The notes beneath the pieces were generated by a model that was not told the origin of the DNA, did not search any database, and saw only the letters and a program-made list of their open reading frames with translations. A stretch of DNA of 64,000 bases from contig JACGZH010000002.1 in the NCBI GenBank assembly GCA_014706385.1, forward strand, positions 2,046,001 through 2,110,000. The letters run 5' to 3'. Below are positions 11,522 through 21,900 of the stretch, piece by piece. Position 1 is the first letter of the stretch. Every line of letters begins with the position of its first letter. Made by a program: the position numbers and the translations under genes. This DNA is from Phaffia rhodozyma. Lineage: Eukaryota > Basidiomycota > Tremellomycetes > Cystofilobasidiales > Mrakiaceae.

Positions 11522-13196
11522 TCAGTACCTATCATCCATCCGACTGCTGGACACTCCCGCCGCCCCGTACGGATTGTCCGATCTACCACCCAAGCCATAC
11601 GGATCGTGTACGCCCATCAACGACGGATACGGATTTCTTGGCCCGGAACTAGAGACTTGACTCATCGGAATCTCTTCCTCACCTCCATCTCCGACTCTCG
11701 AGTCCCCTGCATGGTAGGACTCCTGCTGACCACCAGCCGACCCATAGATCTCATGCTGGTGGGTCCCGGTGCTGTACATGTCTGGCGCGCCGGATGATTG
11801 ATCGGTCCTGTAGAGAGGAATATCTGTATTGGAAGTGGGGTAGCCTCTTGAATCGATCTGTTCGTAGGGATCAACGTCATAGTACCCAGTGTGGGCCCCG
11901 GTCGTTCCGTCTGGCGGAATCTGGGCAGGGTAGCCATACACATCCGAGATTTCGGATCTGTTCGAGGGATGCTCTCCCCGTTCGTCCGTCAGACCATCCA
12001 TTCCGTCGTCAGAATCTTCGCCGTCCAGCGCATTCGTTCGGAGACCGGCACCACCCGTCGGTCGGGCAGGCAGGGCGACACCGCCCATGTCGTCATCCAT
12101 CCCGTGCTTGTTCAGCTCAGGCCACCTGATGGCATTCGGATCATCATCGTCAAAGCTACTGAACCGTTTCTTGGTGAGCGTATAGATCAAGAATAGACCG
12201 CCACCCAAGGCGACTATACCACCAACGACACTCAGTCCGATGATTGCTCCGGTGGAAAGACCGGAAGACGAGCCGGAAGCGGCAGCGGAAGAAGACGACG
12301 AAACGGTCGCTGATGTACTTGAATCATCATCATCTGTAGCGGACATGGTGATTGTGACAACCTTTCCGCCAGCTCCGGTGGACGTCGAGCTGCATGTTTG
12401 ATTGAAAGCAAGAGGACAGTGAAGCGGACGCGCCATGATATCAGTCAACGTTCAGGTTATGATTGAGCAAAGGAGATATGGACGAACGCGACGAGAGAAG
12501 CAGATGATGAGGTTGAAACCGGAGCAGCCGTGGTGGTAGAAGACGAACTGGTAGTGAGGCTGGAGGATGAGGAAGACGAAGATGAAGACGAAGATGACGA
12601 GGATGAAGACGAGGATGAAGACGAGGATGAGGATGATGTAGCAGATGAACTACTCGAGACGACCGAGGACGAAGACGAGGAAACAGGAGTAGCCGAAGCA
12701 GCTTGGCTAAGCTGCGACGAAGTAGAGGACGTGGCCGGAACGACGACGGGTACGGCTGTGGTGGTTGTCTGAAAGAGAATTGAACATGAATGTACAGCTT
12801 TGTTTAGTTATGAGATACAAAGAGATCAAAGCAAGCAAGAAGAAAAGAGATAAAACACACCGAGTCAACTGAGGCTGTGGTGGACGGGCTGGAAACGGAC
12901 GCGGTCGCGGCGGTAGATGTAGTAGGGGTTACGATAGCAGACGCAGCTGGAGTTGTAACCACTGCCTGAGCGGTAGACGAAACAGCAGCTATCTGGGTAT
13001 CCGATGCGAGCTGCTTTGCCTGGATATTCATCAGGGACCTTCTCCTTGCCATCTTTGCGTGATCGGTTCTTGCCTGAAAAAGGAACCCGTCGTGAGTTGC
13101 GTGTGCGTCTGCTGTAGAGGAAGAGAGTGCGAGTAAAAGAACAAGCAAGGCAAACAGGCCTGGCTGTCTGCCTATGGCAACGAGTGTGAGTCTCAT
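11522..13196 (-). CDS. Ser-rich single-pass surface protein, Wsc/Mid2-like stress sensor candidate
   Basis: Exons on the minus strand are 13196-12861, 12768-12488 and 12389-11522. Phases agree and the product is 494 aa. An N-terminal signal peptide (MRLTLVAIG to ALSSSTADA) leads into an extracellular region of about 240 residues dominated by Ser and Thr, including a run of roughly 25 consecutive Ser. One transmembrane helix follows (GAIIGLSVVGGIVALGGG, LFLIYTL) with a basic KKRF stop-transfer. The cytosolic tail of about 200 residues is acidic and Tyr/Gly-rich. This layout matches O-mannosylated cell-wall sensors. No WSC cysteine domain is present, so it is closer to Mid2-type architecture than to Wsc. 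Homology to Mid2 itself is not shown. The poly-Ser codons create a spurious acidic ORF on the other strand. Confidence 0.65.
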
Positions 13197-13476
13197 GATG
13201 AGAGAAAGCCGAAGAAAGAGAGCGTATGTGAGCTCGAGGGTCGATGGTTGGAGGATCAAGGGTTGAAGGTGAGAAGGTGAGAAAGAGTGTTTGATACTTC
13301 GGGGTAAACAGCTGAGTATGAAGGAAGACACACGTGATTGTGGCAAGTCAGAAGCTGTGGCAACTACCTTTCTCCCTCACCCACACATCCATACTCACAC
13401 TCTGCACCCATCAACCACATCATAGAAGGTGTGGAGACCAGAAGCCAAGACATAAGCAGTCACATATAGTTCAATA
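13197..13476. promoter_or_regulatory. Divergent promoter, sensor gene / PET100
   Basis: Only 280 bp separate the two divergent start codons, so both promoters must lie here. It is C/A-rich with repeated CACTC-like words near 13380-13410. No clear TATA box is visible. Confidence 0.4.
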
Positions 13477-14373
13477 ATGGGAGGAGCAAATCGTACGCTT
13501 CTTTCTTTTCATGTTTGTGATTGGTCCGCGTCGATCGATTGATCACTCACAAGAACTCCATCCCTGGTCCTATTGCAGTCGAGGTATTCAAGTTTGGGTT
13601 CTACCTATTCTTGTACGTATATCCTTGCTCTTTATTCTCATCATTCTCATTCGGATAGTTTTGTTTTCTCATCATTGTATCTGTCTACATGTTCCTAGTC
13701 CAATCGCGGTCATGTGAGTGAGCCTGCTTGTGTGCACCGTTTCTTCTTTCCTCCTTCTCATCCTTCCAACTCCTTCTTGCCCGTTCCGTTCCGTCTCGTC
13801 TTTAGGACCCATTTCGGTACGTTTTGTTCATATGTGGTAATTTTCTTGACACCTCCAAAGGCTTAGCTTTTTTTTCGCATGAGTTTAGGTGACCCGCAAT
13901 GGTATGAAGAGCACGTCGCTCCGGTGAGTCCTCAAATACACAAGCTTTGCGCAAAGACAAGCGAGCAAAAACAAGAATTCTGACTGTTTCCTTAACTCTT
14001 CTTCATGATCTTCCCAATTACACAGTATCGACAAGCGTTCTGGCCCGATCCGGCCCATCTTTCTGTGAGAATAACGTTCTCGTCTTCCGATCTGTTCCTC
14101 TGATTTGTCTTACCGACTCGGGATACCTGCTCTCAACTACAGAACATTCCCAATACCAAGGAAGGAATGGAATCCGAGTTATCCCGCTTAAAAGCTCAAC
14201 GGGCAGCCGTTCGTCAAAAGGCAGCCGAGCGCGCTCAACAAGTTCTCAATGGAACCGCTGTTCCCGTTCCGCCAGAAGAGGAGAGAGAGCTCACACCAAG
14301 AGAGATAAGATTCTCTGGTGCTTTCAAAGCTGGTCTCATCAGCGGGTATGGTCCCAAAGAAAAATGGGTCTAG
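13477..14373 (+). CDS. PET100: Pet100-like cytochrome c oxidase assembly factor
   Basis: Seven exons: 13477-13492, 13579-13612, 13699-13713, 13806-13816, 13889-13923, 14026-14064 and 14143-14373. Together they give a 126-aa protein with perfect phase. The N-terminus MGGANLEVFKFGFYLFFPI matches the family signature: a short matrix-facing start and one inner-membrane helix continuing into AVMTHFGDPQWYEEHVAP. A basic, helical C-terminal region follows (ELSRLKAQRAAVRQKAAERA). Family knowledge: Pet100 is a mitochondrial inner-membrane chaperone needed to assemble complex IV. The 15-nt and 11-nt exons are unusually small and would be missed by most gene finders. Only the last exon is evident as a simple ORF. 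Confidence 0.85.
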
Positions 14374-14948
14374 ATCGGTCTGTGACTCCAGATCGGGATC
14401 AGGTATTGCTTTGAATTCTGATTCATTCTCTTCCTAGCTGTCGTTATTATATTTCTTCAATCTCGTAGTCAATCTCGAATAATATGTTGCCCCTTAAGAA
14501 AAAATCGACAATTTGTTTGATTTTGCTTTCATTTCATGCTTGTGGTTGACTTTATCGGTCCTTACATCTGCATTACAGAAACTCGCACACATGCACTTTG
14601 ACTCAGAAGTAATTCAGGGTCTGCGTCTGATACGGCATGTTCATATTCAATAGCGTCGCTATCACCGTCCCACATGTTTTCAGACAATCGCCCAGCAAGA
14701 AAAAAGTGACTAGATAGATGAACGTCTGTGTCAACCTCCTGGCGAGTCTGAAGTTGTATTAGACTCGATTGAGTTTGACAGTGAGGCAGTCTGTTCCAGT
14801 AGAGTTAACAGCCAGGTTGGTAAGTTTCAAGTAGCAACCATGGGATGGCATTGATCGCCCATACACCGGCGCTGTATGCACAAAGAACATCCAAAGCTCT
14901 GGTTTTACCTATAGAGTTTTCGTTCTCTTACATATTGAGTAGAGATCA
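14374..14948. other. Intergenic downstream of PET100
   Basis: No convincing gene. A possible coding-like stretch runs from about 14718 to 14815 (it would read ERLCQPPGESEVVLDSIEFD) and could be an exon of the small ORF that follows. I cannot connect the two with confidence. Confidence 0.3.
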
Positions 14949-15188
14949 GTGTTCAATCAATTTGATCATCACGAGACCTCTGAATTAGCTGTCTGGGTAT
15001 ATCACAATCAATATATCAGCCCAGATGGCAAAGTCGACGATCTCTCTTACGAAGCACACAAAGAATCAAGTATTCGACAATTGATTCCTGGTCAAAGAGC
15101 TGATTTTGACATCTCCTTGTTGACCAAGAAGACTGAACGTGAACAGAAACTTGGTTACGGCCTGGATGAAAGCAACACGGATCAATAA
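14949..15188 (+). CDS. Hypothetical small ORF, possibly the last exon of a spliced gene
   Basis: The frame is open for about 80 codons and ends in TAA. It opens at a GTG rather than an ATG, which suggests that a splice acceptor (for example GATCAG just upstream) joins it to an earlier exon. The composition is protein-like: charged, with the stretch VYHNQYISPDGKVDDLSYEA. I recognise no family. It may be a real species-specific gene with a 5' exon around 14.7 kb, or chance. Confidence 0.25.
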   Translation: MFNQFDHHETSELAVWVYHNQYISPDGKVDDLSYEAHKESSIRQLIPGQRADFDISLLTKKTEREQKLGYGLDESNTDQ

Positions 15189-15935
15189 TCTGATCTAATC
15201 AACCCTTCCTTCGAGACTCTTGCGCTTCTTGACTCCTGGAACGTTTTAGGCAATACTTCGTAACAGTAGCCGTCCAGAATGTCAAAGCGCTTTGGTAATC
15301 AATCAGACTGACCACATACGGCCCAGGTCCAATCCTTCATCGACTCAAAACCCGTTTTGTTTGATACGAATGTGATGAACAAACCCAAGGGATGTTAGTT
15401 GAAAACTTCTTGACAAGCCTAGAAGAAGGACAATTTGTTGATCAACCTGGTTTGGAAATTTCTTGAACGCCTAACCAGGCAACGGGTACTGCTCAGATGA
15501 TGTTGATGAAACAATTCGTGATCCTCAGGCATTTCATGCCATATTCTGAATGACGTGAACAAACAGATGATAATTCTCAGGGCGGCTAGATTCCCCGACA
15601 TTGAGATAAGGATAACTGTTTTTATATCAAAGATGATGGCTTGCTTTCTCATATCGACATGATGTCATCTACCTCCCGGTGTTGGCATCAGCGTGGAAAG
15701 AACACGATAGGTGTTTACTGGGTGAACAATGTCGATTATCCATATTGTTAATGAAAATCGAAATCGACGCAATCTGACGTGTTTTATGCAAAAGCAAAGA
15801 TATCATAGAATTTATAGCAGAGGAAAAACGAGCAAGAATCTCGAATGAAAACCACAAAATTAGGGTTAGAAATCAGAGTATAGAACAATTGGGGTATGGG
15901 TGGTCGGCGAGAATAACGATGAAAGTCTTGAAGAA
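15189..15935. other. Intergenic, convergent
   Basis: About 750 bp between the small ORF (+) and the 3' end of the XMAP215 gene (-). Open frames are short and show no recognisable motif. I see no repeat. Confidence 0.4.
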
Positions 15936-18900
15936 TTAAGGCTCATCAGGAAGATTACCAGAAGACGTAGCCGAAGAGAGAGAGGAGGAGGAAGGAACAG
16001 AGTACCCAAACATCTGATAAGAACACACCACATGTATAGAGTCGTCAGCTTCCAACGTTGGAAAATAAAAAAAGGAAAACGACAGCAAACGTACCTGCTT
16101 ATACCTAGCCAACTGAGGGTCCTCCTCTGTGCTCAGAATAGTGGCAGACCTCGGGTATCCATTCAGGCCTAGAGTTGAGATTGGACGGCTCATTCCAGTG
16201 TTACTGGGTCGTGAGCTGAACTGTGGTTGACCGGAAACAGGTGAAGTGGGCGGCGGCGGCGATCGAGCTTGAGTAGGGGAGCCTGCAGGGTTAGGATCCG
16301 AGGTTTTGATTGCTGATCGGTTTGATAAAGTGTACATAGGCAATAAGCATAGTCTCTTATAGAAGTCTGGAGTCATAGTTAGACAATCGCTCACCGGTCG
16401 GAGATTCGGATTCACTTCGCATACGATTCGCGACCTATAAACCTCGACCGTACGTTAGATCAGTTCAGGTAACATACCGAATCAAGTACGGTATGTCGGG
16501 GAGGGAGACAACAACTCACAGCTCGTTTGAGAAACATTTGAAGTGCCACATCAATATGTGAAATCAGTTCTTCGAACTTGCCCTTCTTTTCGGGCTTCCG
16601 AATTAGAATCTGAGACAACTCTTCCATACGCTGAGCAGTAAATGATTGCCAAACTCAAGGTAAATGCTCCAAGTCGAAAAAAAAAAACTATCAACAAACA
16701 ACACGGCGAGACACTTACTCGCTGGAGAGAGTCACCTCGAACGACAGCCTGAACGATATCTTTCATCTCTTGCTCAATTTCATCTCTAATCTCAACATCT
16801 GAATCCTTCACTGGTGAACTAGGTGGCTTGACCTGCTCCTTTGTGGGAGGAGCTATAGACCGATCAATGGTACTACTGTTCGTAGAAGCTACCGATTCAG
16901 GCCGACCATCCGAGACAGATAAGCGAGGACTCTCTGTCCGGGACTTTGGATCTGACTGGGACATGGATCCAGATGATGATGAAGGAGGAGGTTGAGTAGT
17001 TTGGTTCACTAGCAGCAGGCGATACATAGTCAGTTTTGAAAAGCTCGCTTCTAAGCACGATGAGGTAAGAAATCACGAACCTAGTCGAAAGATATACGTG
17101 TAAGACTACTCAAGGAAAGATATATATCAAATCAGTTTCAAGAGCGGAAAACCAGAGAAAAGAAGTGCGGCTAACGTGAGTCTCTTCGGGTTCATCAAAT
17201 GCTGCACTTAGTTGATCATAAACGCGCTCGCCTCCATATTTGGCTAACAGAAAGGATGAATACGAAAACCGGAAATTTTCAACTTTGAGTCATGATTGAG
17301 CTAACTCAAACGACCCAGACTCACAAACGACATGCTGAAGCACAACCTTCACGGTACGAAGTGGCATATCTCCCATCGGAATGTTCCCCTGGGCTCGCCT
17401 TCTCCACTCTGCTGGTGGCATCTGCTGCAAAAACTCTTCGATGATTCGAAGCAGGATTACAGGGTCCACCAAGCCGTTCTCTAGATCCTCTTCCACACTC
17501 CGAGCTCGCTTCCAGATACACTTTAGGATAAGCTCGGCGTGTTTGGCCGTGCGAGACGTAGCTGAGATATGATCCTCTGGAAATCGAATGGTTACTTTGC
17601 GAAGCAACACAAACAAAGCACTAAATACGAAAGATTACAAAGGTTGAAAAATTGGTTGACAGGCTTATAATTAGATCAAAGTAAAAGTCAACTCACTGGA
17701 AAACGACCTCCCGTCTAGCACCATTGAAAATACGCAGGATGATCATGTTAAGATGTCGAGATAATTCCCGAACATCTGTAGAACCCATAGATGATTAGTA
17801 TCCTAAGCAGAGACACATGAAGGATATGCCTCGATTGACTCACCGCCCGTTGAATCATCGGTCTGAAGCAGCCGCGCCGTCAGTTCATGTAGAAGGTCCT
17901 CAGCCAAGTCATTGTCCAATTCCTTAAGCAACGCAGGTCTATCACAGAAAAAATTGATGGCTTGGATAAGATGCTTAGACACTCGGAACCAAGCCGGGTC
18001 CAAAAGTCGATCTGGGGTATCAAACACGACTTTGGACTGTTTAATGATGGCAGATAACAACTCGTCAACCGAACCTACGAATGCCTCAGAAGGGCTTTCG
18101 AATAATTTTTGGACCTTTTTAAGACCCTCAACAGATTTTCGGGGGTCATTTGCAAGAATCGAACGAATGACATCACTAGTATCTTCACTGTATGGCGATT
18201 GAACTGTCTCTGGTGCAGAAGGTCGCAAAGACTGGCCGGAGGTCAGTCCGTTGAGCTTCATTCGAGTCGGAGCACGGACAGAAGTAGTCGGGAAGCTAGG
18301 TTGAGGGGGAGGAGCATAGCTACTGGAACTGGAGGGTGAGAACTCGTCGTCGATTTGGGCTGCAGGTTGAGTAGTTCGGGAAGGAGGGCGAAGAGCAGGC
18401 AAAGGGGAGGGTGGGGGATGAATTGCCGAGGCAGGACGTGCGCCAAATCGAGAGGGACCGGGTATTCCTTTACCTGGAGTGGCGGCAAGGCTAGCTAAAG
18501 GTCTTGGACTACTAATTCGCGGAGGAGAGAGTACAGAAGGAAGATCTGTACGGGGTGATTCAGCTTGTGCAAGTGGCAAACGAGAGATCCGATTTATAGC
18601 AGGAGACGAGGATCGCGCTGTCGATTCCTGAGCTAATCGGGCTGAAAGTGCTTTGCTTGCGACTGGTACAGGCCCTTGTACATGCTTGAATCTGGCATCC
18701 ATGAGGTCTCGTTCTTTAGGATTGACTTTCACCAAATCGTAGATCCCTTCTCCAGCGGTCTTGTAAGTCTCTCTACAGAAGTTGATATATTCAATAAGAT
18801 GAAGCATAACGAAACTTCTATGAGCACAGATCCGGTAGACAATAGAGCATATGTACATACCCAAGAACATCCAGAGCGCCATTCCGAATTTTACCATCCG

Positions 18901-21900
18901 AATCGGATAGGCATTTGACCACAGCGGCAATAGACTCCTTATTGAGAGTGTCGCCTGTACCGATCTGCTTGATGATGTTCGTCATCGCCTTTAGTACCTC
19001 CACTCGCGCTTTCGCATTTTTGAGAGGAAGACCTTGAGCGACCAGAATCTGGTAGAGTCTAGAAGCTGGAACAACATAACGCATCTTGCCCTTGAATAGA
19101 TCTTGAATCTTAGACTGGAACTTCGAGTCACCCAGCTACACAAAGAAGTTTTTTGCGTCAATCATGAGGGAAAAAAGGTTGGGAAACCGCACTAATAAGA
19201 GGCATACCTTAGAGATCATAGTAGGCAACACAAGCTGCAACTCATACTCATCGAAGCTATGCCGGACCGACGTGTCTGGGCCACTGGAAAAGTCGTCAAT
19301 CATCTGTTCGACTAAATCGATCGCACGAGTGATGGACTGAGTGTTTGAGTCATGCATTCGAATCGCGGCGTATTTGAGGATGAGATCCAGATTGCAGATG
19401 AGCGAGTTTCGAAGAGACTCTTCGTCGATTCCCATCCGCTCGGCCTCACCAGCCATGCTTTGGAAACAAGCAATAATGATTGCCATCCCGCTCAAGAAGT
19501 CGACCGAGGCGTTATGGTCTCTACTGAACAGCAGGGTGTACAGACTTGGAGACGCATGAGGCTCCATCTGAGTAGCAAGAAGGTCAGTATGGTACACCTC
19601 AGCTTTTTCATGAAACACCCATCGAGCAGCATCTTTTTTAGCCCGATTAGCCTTTGCTCCTGGATCAGAAGTCCGGAACGGAGGAGAAGCCGAAGTTCCA
19701 GATGACAGAGAAGCTGAAGTGCTTGAAGAAACAGTTCTTGAACTAGAGACTCCTGGTCTCTTTAGACCTAGCCCGGGCTTTATCTTTGATGTGCCATAAT
19801 CATCATTGGAAGAGACAGATACTGCTCTCGAGGCGGGACGAGAACTTGTAGGGATGGTAGAGGTCTTGGGCATCGCTCCCATCAAACTTTTTGGACGAGA
19901 ACTCGGGCCTGTTGCAACAGCAGGTTTAGCGGTAGAAGTAGAAGTGGAAGAAGTCGGCCGCGACGGAGGTAGAGACGAGGCGACAGAAGCAGTAGAAGAT
20001 GCTGGTTTGGCGGCAGTAGTCGCAACTTTCGATGGTGCTGATGCGGTCGTCGTGGTTGGGGCCGGGGCCGAGGCCGATCCTCGAGCAGCTTGAATAAGAG
20101 GAATCACAGTCTGCCGCATAGCAGGTTTTAAGGAAGATACCTGCTCCATTGCGTATTCGTATCCAACCGCGCCGATAACAATTGGTAATAGTGCGGCGGC
20201 CGTTTTTCGGACGTCTGGACTTCGGTCTTCCAAGCAGGCAATGAGAGGAGAAGTTAACGGAGTGATATCAGAGGATGCTGTACCATGTTCTTGGAACCAG
20301 GTGGTAAGCCAAGCCAGCAGGGTACTTCGGAGCAGAGGGTTGGGGTTCTCCATGGAGGTAGCGAAACTAGACATGAGGCCGTCGAGACCTCCGGATGCAG
20401 TACTTATATCAGTGAGTGTGTTAGCAGCGGCGCCTCGGGTGGAGACCTTTTGATCGGCTAGGATGGCGCACACAGGGACGACAAACATCTTGGCAAACTT
20501 CTCGAATGGCTTTCCCATCCCTTTAGCAATCCGTCCGATGCAGTCGAGAGAAAGAAGCTTGACCATGATGTTTGTGTCGGTGAGACGACCTTTGAGCATA
20601 GACCCAATCTCACCTGAAGAAATGAAGCGTCGAAGAATGATGCATATTAGTGATAAATATTATATTTGACCTGCGGTCTTCGGAAAAGATAGATGTGGAG
20701 ACAAACCCATTCCAGGCTTCAATCTAGTGTTTGCCTGTAAGATGCCTAATAAAGTCTCTGCCCCTTCCTTTCGCGATTTCCAGTTGGCGTTCTTGAGATC
20801 CGCGATGATGCTGGTTCCGGATATTAACTTGTCCAAATCCGCCCTGGGAACCAACTGATCCAACGGATCTCCTCCTCCACCTCCTCCACCCTTCCCTTGA
20901 CTGGAAGAAGCTTCGACAAGACCAGCGCTGAATCGGGTCGGTTCTGGAGCCGTTTGACCCTCAACCTTGGCGAATTCATTGTTGATCGTGGTTAGTAGCT
21001 GAGGGTTCAGGTCATCAAGGAAAGTTGAGACAGCTGAGGAGAGAAAGATCGGACAAGTGATGGATTTCAGCCCATGAATTGACTACGGTCGTGTAAACAA
21101 TTCTGGTAAGGCTGCTACTAACTGGAACCGACAAAGATTTTGACAGTGACGATGGCCTTGGTAGCAGCAGCTCGGACAGCAGCATTAGATGATTTGAGAC
21201 CGTTCTTGAGAAACTCAATCAGGTCCCGAAGAGCGATTCCGGCAATTCCGAAGTCGGTGAGCGTCGAATTTACCCAGGCGATAGCATCGGCCTGTGTCTT
21301 GGGAGATTTGGCTTTGGTCATTGGTTCGAATGCTACAAGATCCATCTCATCAGTGAAAGGAGAATGAAATATAACGTGTATAACTAGACAGAAGTTGTCA
21401 CTGACCTTGTTCCAAAACGAATCCCAATGAAAGTTTTTCCGCAAAAGCCACTAAAGCCTCTCCGGCTGGTTTTTTTAGTTTGATATCTCCAAGCTTGTCG
21501 GTCAAGTGGCCCACACATATAGCAACACACGCCTTTGAGAAAGAAGAAGATTTGCTGGCCAATAAAGCCATCATTCCGTATATCTTGGAGGACACCTGCG
21601 ATCGATATCGATTTCAATTCGATCAGCTCATAAACGCTAAACCCACCACTTGTAAGTTGATCAGAAATGCCGTGAAAACCAAGAGAGCTCACCTGGAAAT
21701 TCTTCTCGTTCCAACCGGGTATCTTTGAGAAGAATCTAAACATAATCTCACTTTCCACAACTTCTGCTTCGCCATTTTCTAGCCATGCCGTCATTTTTTC
21801 TGTTCCTTCCAGTCTGGCTTTCCAATTGGCATCTGCTAATTGGTCCCTCATCTCGCCAGGTATCATGACCTCCCACTTCGCTTCTGCTTCCTCTGAAGAA

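Noticed and set aside
12530..12772. Plus-strand ORF of 80 codons rich in Glu/Asp
   Set aside because: It is the antisense reading of the poly-Ser exon of the surface protein on the minus strand.
19806..20093. Plus-strand ORF of 95 codons, Val/Glu/Ala-rich
   Set aside because: It is antisense to the Ser/Thr/Ala-rich linker of the XMAP215 gene and has no motif.
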